NCBI GenBank assembly: GCA_000620545.1
Contig: KK211150.1
Span: 291,423 to 355,422, forward strand
Direction of reading: 5' to 3'
Length of the DNA stretch: 64,000 nt
Source: Intrasporangiaceae bacterium URHB0013
GTDB taxonomy: Bacteria; Actinomycetota; Actinomycetes; Actinomycetales; Dermatophilaceae
Below the pieces are notes generated by a model, which was not told where the DNA came from, searched no databases, and worked only from the letters and a program-made list of their open reading frames with translations. Positions 29,407-38,731 of the stretch are shown here, in pieces (position 1 is the first letter of the stretch; each line of letters begins with the position of its first letter). Position numbers and translations under genes: made by a program.

Positions 29407-30321
29407 TCATACGCCGGCGACGTAGGCGGTGAGGAAGTGGACGCCGTGACGGTCGAGGTTGCCGCGGGCGCGATCGTAGTGCTCGGTGGTGCGTGGATCG
29501 GCGTGTCGGGCGAGGATCTGGGCGTCTGGGAGTGGGACGCTCGGCGTCGAGGGCGTTGGTAATGGCGGCGTGCCGTAGCGAGTGGGGGCTGATGTGCCGC
29601 GGGTTGCGGAGGGACTTCGCGATCCGGGCCACCATCCGGTACACGTCGCGGCGATCGATCGGCTTGCCAGAGACCGGCCGGAGCACGAGTGGCCCGGACG
29701 TGCGTTGGCCTCGGCAGGCCTCGAGTGCCCGGAGCACGGGGACGGTGACCGGCATGGTGGCGGGCTTGTTGCCCTTGCCGACCAGGTGGAGGACGCGGTC
29801 GCCGCGGAGGGTGTCGGCGTAGTCCTCGATCCGCACCGCCGCGGTTTCCGAGGCGCGGAGCGCGTTGATGCCGAGTAGGTAGGCGAGGGCGCCGTGGTGG
29901 ACGGTGATGGCTCGGGCGACCTGTAGAAGCCGCATGAGCTCGGGCCGGTCGAGTCCTTGGGTGCGGGACTCGTCGCGGTGAATCTTGAGCAGGCGAGCGT
30001 AGACGGCGGGGTCGGCGGTGATGAGGCCGTCGATGCGGGCGAAGCGGAAGTAGCCGCGGACGGCGTGCATCATCGTGTTGACGGAGAAGTCCATGAGCCC
30101 GCGGTCCCCGAGGCTGCGGATTGTAGAGCTCGACGTGGGCTCGCTGGATACCGGTCAGCGTCCAGCCCGTTGGCCTCGCACCAGGTGAACCATCCCCTCA
30201 GCTGGAATGTGTAGAGGGCATGGGTGAGGCCGGAATAGAGAGCCAGGTAGGAGACCGCCGCGGGCTGGGCGGTCGACATTGTCGCGGGCTGGAACGGGAG
30301 AAGGGTCGTGGGAGCGGACAT
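29407..30321 (-). pseudogene. tyrosine recombinase, copy 2 (three frameshifts)
   Basis: The gene starts MSAPTTLLPFQPATMSTAQ. Compared with copy 1 it has lost two bases near 30168 (cgcg to cg), gained a T near 30133, and gained a T near 29538 (gacgcTcgg). Catalytic segments survive in pieces (ALRASET, GKGNKP, PHSLRHAAIT), but no single frame holds them all with the Tyr. The last frameshift is shared with copy 3, which implies a common ancestor. Confidence 0.9.
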
Positions 30322-30444
30322 GGAGTGACCTCACGCGGCGACTGGCTTTGGTCAGAGCCCGCTCGCCGCCTGCGCGGTCGGGCATCTGGGCGCATCGACG
30401 CTAGACCCGTACGCTGCCAGCGGCCGCAGGCGGCGGGAGGACGC
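30322..30444 (+). other. recombinase leader with attI-like repeat (copy 2)
   Basis: It has the same block order as the copy 1 and copy 3 leaders. The repeat GCGGCGGGAGGACGC at 30430-30444 is an exact consensus match and lies 109 bp upstream of the recombinase start. Confidence 0.65.
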
Positions 30445-30647
30445 AGGCGGGACGCGCTGGATATTCCGGGTGACCGACTGTCTGCAAACAACGGGCGCCA
30501 TCGGTGGAGGCGAGTGGTCCGCGCTGCACAAGGACCCAGAATGGACTACTCCGCGCTCGCCGGGCTCGCCCGCCCAGCACTGATGACAGCTGCCGCTAGG
30601 CAGTCGACCATGACGTCGAAGAGTGTTAGACCAAAGAATAGGTGAGG
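30445..30647. other. spacer between recombinase leader and Fic gene
   Basis: It contains no recognised gene. It forms one end of the unit that carries the Fic/Doc-like gene. Confidence 0.35.
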
Positions 30648-31856
30648 TTAGAGGCGCCCAAGTCGAGTGAGCAGCCCGCGATATTCTGCGATGAACTCGT
30701 CGGGCTCGCGTGGGTCGGTGCCATAGAAGTAATCGGAGTCGACCCCGTGAGCCTCGTCCAGCCACAACTCCTTGCGGAGTTCGCGCAATTGACCTGATCC
30801 GACCTCGCTGCCATCGTTCCGGTAGCCAGCGGTGAACCGAAGAGTCTTTGCTCGCTTAATGTTGAGTAGCCAGCGCTCTTCCACGTGGCGCTCGATCTTT
30901 AGTCGATTGCCGGGAAGTGGTGACCCAACGGTGCAGCCTAGTTTTATGAGGGTTCGCCTCAGCTCATTCCACTTAAGTACGCGCTCGCCTCGACGAATTG
31001 GCCGACTATTGGTACACACCCACTGAGCAATCGCGAGAACCTCGCGGTCGGCTCGGTCGGGAGCGGAGCGCGCTACGAGGCGATGCTGCGCGACTCGAAG
31101 TACTTGCCTGAAGAGATCCTTCTCCGTGCACGTTAGTAAGTAGCCATTTCGATCTAGGAAAACCAGCATGCTCACAAGTGCGGTGCGCTTGTTGCCGTTG
31201 TAGAAGGGGTGGTTATGAACGAGGCTATGCAGCAAGGCGGCGGCATAAGACTCGATCGTGTCATACTTTCGTATTCCGTTCAGCGACGTCTCGGGTCGAG
31301 AGGCGGCTGAACGCAGCAAGTGGTCGTCTCGGACGCCGGGCGGATTGATCGGATCCCCGCTCTTCACGAAGTCGCGGACCAGCGCCTCATGGACGCTGCA
31401 AATCTCTTCTACAGTGAGAGCGAGAGCGTCCTTTCGGTGCCCAGGCGGCTTCCACTCGAGCGGGCCGAACTGGGGAATCTCGGCCTGGGGTAGAGCAGCG
31501 CGCGGCAACTCGATTGGCATTGACGACACCAGCTCGGTCCGGTTCAAGCGCTTCAACGCCCCTTTGGGAAGTACCCGCGATCCAGGCCGGATGGTGATGT
31601 CGAACTCCGTTTCGAGCTTCCGCTCCAACTCGGCCCGACCTAGCCCCCATTGCTGCTCCCAGTAGGAGAGTTGCATCTGATTCTTCGGATTCGTCAGACC
31701 TAAGGCTACTCGAATGGGCGCGATCAGCCGCTGCGGGACGTGAGTGTCTATGTCCTCTATCGTCTCGAAACCCGCATCCCAAACGGTTACTAGTGCCTCG
31801 TCGAGGTCCAACCCCGCGTCACGAGCCAAGACTCCAACGGTCACCACACGTGCCAC
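30648..31856 (-). CDS. IF2N-Fic/Doc-HicA-like fusion protein (putative toxin)
   Basis: The 402-residue protein starts at GTG 31856 with AGGGGAGA upstream; the frame extends to 31898 but lacks a site there. Residues 1-55 (VVTVGVLARDAGLDLDEALVTVWDAG) resemble the IF-2 N-terminal helical domain. Residues about 145-275 are Fic/Doc with the active-site motif HPFYNGNKRTA near 216-226; the usual second acidic or Asn position is Asn220, as in Doc kinases. Residues about 293-345 (VLKWNELRRTLIKLGCTV) resemble a HicA RNase. Doc phosphorylates EF-Tu; HicA cuts mRNA. No antitoxin gene is adjacent. Confidence 0.8.
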   Translation of the reverse strand: MARVVTVGVLARDAGLDLDEALVTVWDAGFETIEDIDTHVPQRLIAPIRVALGLTNPKNQMQLSYWEQQWGLGRAELERKLETEFDITIRPGSRVLPKGALKRLNRTELVSSMPIELPRAALPQAEIPQFGPLEWKPPGHRKDALALTVEEICSVHEALVRDFVKSGDPINPPGVRDDHLLRSAASRPETSLNGIRKYDTIESYAAALLHSLVHNHPFYNGNKRTALVSMLVFLDRNGYLLTCTEKDLFRQVLRVAQHRLVARSAPDRADREVLAIAQWVCTNSRPIRRGERVLKWNELRRTLIKLGCTVGSPLPGNRLKIERHVEERWLLNIKRAKTLRFTAGYRNDGSEVGSGQLRELRKELWLDEAHGVDSDYFYGTDPREPDEFIAEYRGLLTRLGRL

Positions 31857-32025
31857 GAACTCTCCCCTGTCGGTGCCGGCTTTAGTCTCGAGAAGCACAC
31901 CCTAGAGCGGCGCACCGACAGTTTTCGCTCATCTGTGACCTTGAGAGGGCATCGACACGCTGTTGCCCCCAAGATGTTCCTTGCGGTGCTGCGAGGCCCG
32001 AGGCCAGCCGCAGGGGCGCCCACAG

Positions 32026-32041
32026 TGGGCGGTGTCGACGC
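32026..32041 (+). repeat. 16-bp repeat variant at the 3' end of recombinase copy 3
   Basis: TGGGCGGTGTCGACGC matches the 58875 variant in 13 of 16 positions, 18 bp from the recombinase stop. Confidence 0.55.
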
Positions 32042-32058
32042 TACTCAGTCTCGTTGGT

Positions 32059-32973
32059 TCAGACGCCGGCGACGTATGCGGTCAGGAAGTGGACGCCGTG
32101 ACGGTCGAGGTTGCCGCGGGCGCGATCGTAGTGCTCGGTGGTGCGCGGGTCGGCGTGCCGGGCGAGGATCTGGGCGTCTGGGAGTGGGACGCTCGGCGTC
32201 GAGGGCGTTGGTAATGGCGGCGTGCCGCAGGGAGTGCGGGCTGATGTGCCGCGGGTTGCGGAGGGACTTCGCGATCCGGGCCACCATCCGGTACACATCG
32301 CGCCGGTCGATCGGCTTGCCGGAGACCGGTCGGAGCACCAGTGGACCACTGGTTCGGGTGCCGCGGCAGGCCTCGAGGGCTCGGAGGACCGGGACTGTGA
32401 CCGGCATGGTGGCCGGCTTGTTGCCCTTGCCGATTAGGTGCAGGACGCGGTGGCCGCGGAGGGGTCGGCGTAGTCCTCGATCCGCACTGCAGCTGCCTCG
32501 GACGCGCGTAGCGCGTTGATGCCGAGCAGGTACGCGAGTGCGCCGTGGTGCACGGTGAGGGTCTGGGCGACCTGAAGGAACCGAGTGAGCTCGAGCCGGT
32601 CGAGGCCTTGGGTGCGGGACTCGTCGCGGTGGATCTTCGGTAGTCGCGCGTACACGGCCGGGTCCGAGGCGATGCGGCCGTCGATGTGGGCGAACCGGAA
32701 GTAGCCGCGGACCGCGTGCATCATCGTGACGACGGAGGAGTCCATCAGCCCTCGGTCACCCAGCTGACGGATGTATAGCTCGACGTGCGCACGCTGCACT
32801 CCGGCCAACGCGTCCAGCCCGTTGGCCTCGCACCAGGCGAACCACTCGCGCAGCTGGAACGAGTACAGGGCGTGAGTTCGGCCGGAGTAGCGAGCCAAGT
32901 AGGAGACTGCCGCCAGTTGGGACGTGGACATTGTCGCGGGCTGGAACGGAAGCAGAGTCGTAGGAGTGGGCAT
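32059..32973 (-). pseudogene. tyrosine recombinase, copy 3 (two frameshifts)
   Basis: It encodes the full N-terminal domain and ALRASEAAAVRIEDYAD. It then loses a base near 32461 (ggaggggtcgg in place of ggagggtgtcgg) and gains a T near 32192 (gacgcTcgg). The final frame still encodes ARHADPRTTEHYDRARGN, including the nucleophile Tyr. The 3' frameshift is identical to that of copy 2. Confidence 0.9.
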
Positions 32974-33098
32974 GGAGTCACCTCACGCGGCGACCGGCTA
33001 CGGACCAGACCACGCCCGCCGCCTACGCGACCCGGCATCTGGGTCCAACGACGCTAGACCTGAGTCGGTTGGCGCGTCGGCAGGCGGCGGATAGACGC
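32974..33098 (+). other. recombinase leader with attI-like repeat (copy 3)
   Basis: The blocks CACGCGGCGACCGG, CGCCGCCTACGCGAC and GACGCTAGACC are followed by GCGGCGGATAGACGC (33084-33098, exact). The DUF2510 gene follows directly, as a first cassette would. Confidence 0.7.
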
Positions 33099-33219
33099 GA
33101 CTTGAGTGGACGCCGTGCCGGGGACGCCGCCGGAGTCCGCTCCAGGCCGGTAGCAGCCTTTCATCGAGGTCCGGCCTATGGTGGCGTTGAATAGCTTGAC
33201 CCAGTCGAAAGGGAATTGC

Positions 33220-34791
33220 ATGGCGGGCAATACGGCGGCTGGTTGGTATCCGGATCCGATGAGGAGGTTCGAGCACCGTTACTGGGATGGTGTCAGATGG
33301 ACAGAGCACGTAAGCAGCGCCGGTTCGCAGTCCGTCAACCTGGTTGAGGCAATCGTCCCCGAGCAGGGAACGCCCACTTCCTCGTCTGGGCATCAGTTCG
33401 CTTCGGCGACCCGTGTAGACGACGGAGGGGCCAACTCCGCGCCCGCAGATCTCGTGGCGGGAGCGTCGATGCCGCTGTCCGAGGCGGCCGCGCACGCGGC
33501 GACCATGAAGCTCACCACGTTCAACGCGAAGCGCGTCGCCACTGAGCTCCAGAGCGAGTACGCCGTCCTCACCCGTGAAGTGGCACGTCTACAAGCGATC
33601 TTGGCCGATCTGGGCGCGTTGGACATGGCCGCCCGACAGCGCCGCATCGACGAGCAGCGACAGACGGAAGAGGGGCTGCGCCATCAGGTCGCGGAACTGC
33701 GACGCCAGCTTGGCGAGCTGGACCAGCAGGTGATCGTGAACCGCGACCGACTCGTCCTTGAAGAGGTTGGCCTCTTTGACTTCGAGCATCCTGCTGAGGC
33801 GTCTGCTTCGCTGGCGACAGAGCTGGAGTCCCTGAGGTCACAGATCCGCCAGGCGAACAAGCTGGGAACCGCCATCACCGCAACGACGAACTTCACGTTC
33901 AACAACTCCGCCGCAAAGGGCCGCGCCTTCGTCAATCAGATGAGCCGGATCATGCTCCGCGCCTACAACGCCGAGGCCGAGAACGCCGTCAAGACCGTCA
34001 AGGCCGGCAACCTGGCTTCAGCGCAGAAGCGACTGTCGACTGCCCGCGACCAAATTGCCAAGCAGGGCCAGATGATCGATCTCAGCGTGACCGACCACTA
34101 CCACTCGCTGCGGTTGCGCGAGCTGGAGCTGGCTTCCCGGCACCTGCAGGCCGTTGCCGCCGAGAAGGAACTCGACCGCGAGCGGCGGGCCGAGCTGCGG
34201 GAGCAGCGTGCATTGGAAGCCGAGATCAACCGCGAGAAGGAACGGCTGGAGAAGGAACGGGCGCACTACCTGAACTCGATCCAGCGGCTCCGAGACTCCG
34301 GCGACGCCCAGGCGGCCGACGCCCTCCAAGCCGAGCTCGACCGAATAGATGCCGAGATCGCGGAGGCCGACTACCGCGCGGCGAACATCCGCGCCGGGTA
34401 CGTCTACGTGATCTCCAACATCGGCGCCTTCGGCGAGGGCGTAGTCAAAATTGGTATGACACGCCGATTGGAACCGATGGACCGGATCCGCGAACTCGGA
34501 GATGCATCCGTCCCGTTCACGTTCGACGTGCACGCCCTGTTCTTCAGCGACGACGCTGTCAGCATCGAGGCTTTGCTCCATCGGGAGTTCGCGAATCAGA
34601 GGCTCAACAAGGTAAACCCGCGTCGGGAGTTCTTCAGGGTGCGACCCGAGCAGGTCCTCGAGGCCTTGACCGAGCACAAGGTCTCCGTGCTCGAATTCAC
34701 AACGCACGCCGCGGCGGATGATTTCAGAATGAGCTGGCCAAGCGGTTACTCATCAGGACCAGGTGACACGGTAGCGAGGCCCGCGGGGTAG
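33220..34791 (+). CDS. DUF2510-DUF4041-GIY-YIG (T5orf172/Mug113) protein
   Basis: The 523-residue protein starts at ATG 33220, with AAAGGGAA 6 nt upstream. The N-terminus is a DUF2510 domain (AAGWYPDP, YWDGVRWTEH). Long coiled coils follow (about residues 95-400; DUF4041 region with DFEHP and many Glu/Arg/Leu heptads). Last is a T5orf172-type GIY-YIG nuclease-like domain (about 400-490; GYVYVISNIG, VVKIGMTRRLEPMDRIRELGDASVPF, EFFRV). DUF4041/T5orf172 proteins occur in phages and defence islands. It is the first gene after recombinase copy 3. Confidence 0.87.
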   Translation: MAGNTAAGWYPDPMRRFEHRYWDGVRWTEHVSSAGSQSVNLVEAIVPEQGTPTSSSGHQFASATRVDDGGANSAPADLVAGASMPLSEAAAHAATMKLTTFNAKRVATELQSEYAVLTREVARLQAILADLGALDMAARQRRIDEQRQTEEGLRHQVAELRRQLGELDQQVIVNRDRLVLEEVGLFDFEHPAEASASLATELESLRSQIRQANKLGTAITATTNFTFNNSAAKGRAFVNQMSRIMLRAYNAEAENAVKTVKAGNLASAQKRLSTARDQIAKQGQMIDLSVTDHYHSLRLRELELASRHLQAVAAEKELDRERRAELREQRALEAEINREKERLEKERAHYLNSIQRLRDSGDAQAADALQAELDRIDAEIAEADYRAANIRAGYVYVISNIGAFGEGVVKIGMTRRLEPMDRIRELGDASVPFTFDVHALFFSDDAVSIEALLHREFANQRLNKVNPRREFFRVRPEQVLEALTEHKVSVLEFTTHAAADDFRMSWPSGYSSGPGDTVARPAG

Positions 34792-34840
34792 GACTGCCGG
34801 ACCCCGATTGACCCCACCCTCTGGTTCCGTCACGGTGAGG

Positions 34841-34960
34841 CTCCAGCCACGGTCCCTGCCGGCCTGGCTCCACACCTACAATCACCACCGGCCCCACTCA
34901 GCCTGCGGGAAGCAGCCACCCTTCAGTCGGTTGACCAACCTCCCCGGTCAGCACACCTAG
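34841..34960 (+). pseudogene. remnant of IS481-type transposase C-terminus
   Basis: A short frame reads SLPAWLHTYNHHRPHSACGK, then PPFSRLTNLPGQHT and a TAG stop at 34958. The YNHHRPH and TNLxGxxT features are typical of the last 35 residues of IS481-family (rve) transposases. No DDE residues or terminal inverted repeats remain. Confidence 0.65.
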
Positions 34961-35016
34961 CCGATGCACGGCGACCTTCGGTCGATCTGGCCGGGGGCAT
35001 GTCCTAGAGTCCTCGC

Positions 35017-35665
35017 ATGGCACTCCTCCAAGAACTGTCGGGGCAGGGACGCGTCGTCGGTGGGCACCTCTCAAGCGGCACCGTCCTTTCCGGCGGGGCG
35101 ACCCCGTTCTCTAAGAACAGCGACCTTTCCATCCAGCACACCTCCAACCCGTTCAAAGCGGCACAGGATCAACGCCGAGACAGTCGCCGCGTGGGAGGAA
35201 CTCGATGTAAAGGAGGGCGTTGCCGGAGCAATGGGTCGTGCGGCGGCGATGGTCGCGATCCCGGGATCGGTCGGCAAGGCCGTCGGGGCTGGACTCGGGG
35301 CCGCTATGAACTCCGGTCACAGCGTGCGCGTCACCTGGGCCGACGGCAGGCAGTCGATCATCGAGTTGCCTGAGAAGCAATTCATGGTCTTGTCTGTTCT
35401 GTTGAAGGACCGTCAGATAGCCACCGAATCGCCTGAGAAGCCGGCGGCAGAAGTTCCATCCGCACAGCCAGACGTAAGCGCGCAAATTGTGGGCTTTGCC
35501 TCCTCTGTCTTCTCGAAAGGCATCCAAAAATCGCCATCCGCGCAGGATGTGCCTGTTCACGATGTAACCGACCAGATCGCGAAACTGGCTGCTCTTCACG
35601 CCCAAGGCATCCTCACGGACGTGGAGTTCTCGGACAAGAAGGCTGAACTCCTCAAGCGCCTTTAG
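35017..35665 (+). pseudogene. SHOCT-domain protein, apparent frameshift
   Basis: The frame from ATG 35017 (MALLQELSGQGRVVGGHLSSG) looks like the start of a known actinobacterial SHOCT family. It runs out of phase around 35150-35165 into the frame coding HRINAETVAAWEELDVKEGV, a Gly/Ala segment, RVTWADGRQSIIELPEKQF and the C-terminal SHOCT motif (DQIAKLAALHAQGILTDVEFSDKK). One indel would join them. An upstream extension of the second frame (from 34964) has no protein-like character. Confidence 0.6.
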
Positions 35666-35734
35666 TTCGTGGTGCGTCGCTAGTGCTTGCGGCATTGGGA
35701 GCGGAGTTAGATGCGGGCGTCGTCCGTGGCCGTG

Positions 35735-36067
35735 TCATGAGAAGTTGAAGTAGTCGACCCGGCAACCCCGCAAAGCTGTGGGTCCCGAAGTCAACCCATT
35801 CCGTTCGCCGTGTCGGGCTCCGTCGGCTGGGCTCTTACTCGCAAACTGACTGACCAAGCCCGCTGCAGTCTGGGCGGTCAGTCGGCCGGGGCCGTGGGTG
35901 AAGACTTGCAGTGTCCGCCTCGCCGACGTGTCGGAGGCACCCGAGAGGAAGACGCGCATGTGGTCGCGGGCGCCGTGGGCGAAGGCTTGCATTGTCCCCT
36001 CGCCGACGTGGTCGAGCAGGGCCGCATGATCAGTCGCCGTCGCGAAGTAATGGACGGCTGCTACCAC
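35735..36067 (-). pseudogene. possible gene fragment with internal duplication
   Basis: The minus-strand frame from GTG 36067 reads VHYFATATDHAALLDHVGEG, which resembles the start of an uncharacterised actinobacterial family (about 200 residues). It then becomes unrecognisable. An imperfect direct repeat of about 47 bp (35887-35933 and 35969-36016) lies inside and may have broken it. Confidence 0.35.
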
Positions 36068-36115
36068 GCGCTAAGTCCCTCAGCCAGCGGCGCATCCCGG
36101 GGCTGGAGCCAAGCC

Positions 36116-36655
36116 TCAACCAGAGTAGGTGGCCGAGAACGCCTCCGTCTGTGTATCTAGCCCGACCTTCTCGAGCCACGCGTTGGCTGCGTCCGCAGTG
36201 TCCTGATAGGTAGCGACGTCTGACTCCCCGCCGGTGAGCACCTCGGCATGCATGAGCGCGGCCTCGTAGTTGAGCTGCGCGAGTTCCACAGAGCCGCAAG
36301 CAGACTGCGCCTCCTGTGTGGGCTCGTTCTTTACCTCGTCGTAGAGGTCGTCGACATCCTCCCCGAACCCCTTCACTCGCTCCTCGTGGTCACTCGCACC
36401 GCGAGATGCGGTCACCAGATCCCACGAGCGTCTAAGCAAGAACGCCGTGGAGTCGAGCATGACGACCTCGCACCCGGCGGCATGCGTAGGGATATCGGCG
36501 ATCGACGCTTCGCTCGCTGTGGGATTCGCAGCAGCCACCACGGCAGGGGGGCTGGCCGTCGCAGAGGCGCCTACGCCAAATTCCGATGTAGAACCGCTGG
36601 AACACGCCGAAATGGCGAAGAGGGAAGCGGCGCAGAAAAGCGCAATAGAACGCAT
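36116..36655 (-). CDS. secreted lipoprotein, unknown function
   Basis: The 179-residue precursor starts at ATG 36655 (MRSIALFCAASLFAISAC) with a clear lipobox. A Ser/Thr/Ala-rich linker is followed by a helical domain with two Cys (AAGCEVV, QSACGSVELAQ) that may form a disulfide. AGAGGTC lies upstream. Confidence 0.72.
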   Translation of the reverse strand: MRSIALFCAASLFAISACSSGSTSEFGVGASATASPPAVVAAANPTASEASIADIPTHAAGCEVVMLDSTAFLLRRSWDLVTASRGASDHEERVKGFGEDVDDLYDEVKNEPTQEAQSACGSVELAQLNYEAALMHAEVLTGGESDVATYQDTADAANAWLEKVGLDTQTEAFSATYSG

Positions 36656-37345
36656 CAGGTGACCTCTGACAAAGTGGCGACGAAAGTAAGCAAGCACACC
36701 TTAGTTGACCGTTCGACCCTGCCCCAGGTGGGGTCCTTGCTGGCCACAAGAGGGCATGGTGTTCAGGCGGCATCCTTCCGCCCAATCACCAGCCGGCGGA
36801 GCACGCACGGTATCCGAGCGGACACGGCCGTTGATCCCACCCAGGCACACGCTCAAACTATGCGCTCCACAACCAGTCGTGACCCAAACGCGCCACTCCT
36901 GCCTAACAGGTGTCGGCGCGCGTCATCCAGCAGCGAGGCGACGAGCGGCGAAGAGATGCTCGGCAACGGCTCCACGGTGACGTAGAAGGAGGGCGTCCTT
37001 GCAGGCCAGATCCAGGCAGTTCGCGACCGGCAACCGCACTAGGAAGCGGGGGGCGGCTAACGCCGGCGGCTTTCCCTGCCGCGAAGCGGCCACGGGTGGG
37101 GCCGCTTCCGAGAGGCACTCACCGACGGCGACCCGGCCTTGGTGGACGTCGCGTTCCATTGTGGTGGGCCTCCCTCGGCAAGGAGCTGCGAGTCTCGCTC
37201 GAGACGGTCCACCGCACGTCGTGAACGAAGAGTGCCCGCCCGCCTACGCGGAGCACGGAGGTGATGGCTCGATTTGGCGGACTCGGTCTCTGCTGTGGTC
37301 TATGGTCTCCCCGGAACTACACACATCTGACACAGAGGGACCTTC
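36656..37345. other. 690-bp stretch without a clear gene
   Basis: Several short frames exist, but none has convincing coding character. A weak match to the repeat (CCGGCGGAGCACGCA) lies at 36794. Confidence 0.4.
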
Positions 37346-38134
37346 ATGGCGACGAGCCACTTCCGTATGAGAATCGCCCAAGGCAGCGTCGCGCTGACCA
37401 CCTGTCTAGCACTGACCGCGTGCGGAGGCTCGGCGCCAACTGGTCCGGCCACGACGACGACGCCGACAACGACGGCGGTCACCTCGACCACGAATGCAGT
37501 TGCGACGGCCTCGCCGGATCCTGTTGCGACGACAGTGGAGGACGCCGTCGAATCGGAGTCCGCGGCCTCCTTGACGCCTATGCCCCTCAACGGGAAGGCG
37601 CCGGCCCAGGCGGATGCCGACAAGCTTTTCCTCATCGCGGCGGAAGCGCGTATGGGTCCGGCTGGAGACGAAGAGTTCCTCTCACTGCGTGACTCCATTT
37701 GCGAGAAGCTGCGGGATGACCCCAGCACCTCGCGGTATACCGAATTGGTGGACGCGGTCTCGGGATCCGGAAGCGACGGCACGTCGGCAAGCACCGTCAA
37801 GTCGCTGATCAACGGCTCTGTCATGTCGGCCTGCTGGGACGCGCGAGCGGCTCTGCCAGCCCAAGACCTAGCCGACCTCAAAGAGATTGCCGCGGGCGGA
37901 CCGTCGTCTTCGATGAGCGATGGCTCGTGGGAGGTTGGGGCGGATATCAAGCCTGGCAAGTACCGGACCGACGACCGCGTGACCAACTGCTACTGGGCCA
38001 TCACGCGGGGCGGCTCCAACGGCGAGGACATCATCGCCAACAACAACGTCACGGGTGGGCGGCCGAGCGTCACGCTGAAGAAGGGTCAGGAGTTCGAGTC
38101 GAACCGATGCGGTGACTGGAGCCTGGCTAATTGA
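37346..38134 (+). CDS. secreted lipoprotein with a YWA-type beta domain
   Basis: The 262-residue precursor has lipobox LTAC (TTCLALTACGG), a Thr-rich linker and a helical middle domain. The C-terminal module DGSWEVGADIKPGKYRTDD, NCYWAITRGG and TLKKGQEFESNRCGDW occurs in many actinobacterial exported proteins. It is probably cell-surface; the function is unknown. Confidence 0.78.
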   Translation: MATSHFRMRIAQGSVALTTCLALTACGGSAPTGPATTTTPTTTAVTSTTNAVATASPDPVATTVEDAVESESAASLTPMPLNGKAPAQADADKLFLIAAEARMGPAGDEEFLSLRDSICEKLRDDPSTSRYTELVDAVSGSGSDGTSASTVKSLINGSVMSACWDARAALPAQDLADLKEIAAGGPSSSMSDGSWEVGADIKPGKYRTDDRVTNCYWAITRGGSNGEDIIANNNVTGGRPSVTLKKGQEFESNRCGDWSLAN

Positions 38135-38194
38135 TTCACCATTCTCCGCGTGGCGCCGTGAAGTCTCATGGAGCCTCTAGGAGACGGAACGATA

Positions 38195-38227
38195 GGGCCC
38201 CGTCTTCCAGCCTGGAGGACGGGGCCC
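38195..38227 (+). terminator. 15-bp hairpin, intrinsic terminator
   Basis: GGGCCCCGTCTTCCA pairs with TGGAGGACGGGGCCC with one G-T pair and a 3-nt loop. It starts 60 bp after the lipoprotein stop. Confidence 0.8.
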
Positions 38228-38261
38228 GCTCGCGGGGCCACATAGTCGAGGCCGCGATGGC

Positions 38262-38276
38262 GCGGCGGACAGCCGG
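38262..38276 (+). repeat. cassette-boundary repeat, degenerate
   Basis: GCGGCGGACAGCCGG keeps the first half exactly; the second half has two mismatches. Confidence 0.45.
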
Positions 38277-38716
38277 TGGGCAACCGAGCGGTTAGCGGGA
38301 CTGCGCCAGGTCTTAGGCCAGCGGCGCATACGTCGGACGCGGGTGCCTAGTGGCCTCATGCCAAGTTGCCGTGCGCAACCAGAGCGAGCGTCTGCACCGG
38401 ACGTGACCAGGGCGAAAGTCCGTCTCTGTCGCGACGTTGACTGGACCCGCCCCCGTCGGTCCTTGGTTAGATTTCGCCTGGGCGTTGGCATCGGTGACGT
38501 CACGCGGTTTGCCGACCCAACCGGGCTCCCGTCCGTGGAGCGGCGCCGCACCACCCTGGACGCGGACGATTACTATGAGGGCACTGGATGCGCGGCTGTG
38601 AGGTGCCCAAGTGGGACTCCCGGCATCGCCCACTTCGCGGCCATCCGAACCTGCCGGCAGCCTGTGTGGTGGGATGCGATCCAGGCAAGTACACGATCTG
38701 CCGACGTGACCGGTAG

Positions 38717-38731
38717 GCGGCGGAAAGACGC
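38717..38731 (+). repeat. cassette-boundary repeat, exact
   Basis: GCGGCGGAAAGACGC followed by ACC matches exactly and is identical to the site at 53422. Confidence 0.78.

Noticed and set aside
34783-34797. Weak repeat match GCGGGGTAGGACTGC at the end of the GIY-YIG gene
   Set aside because: Too degenerate to count, although its position after the stop would fit a boundary.
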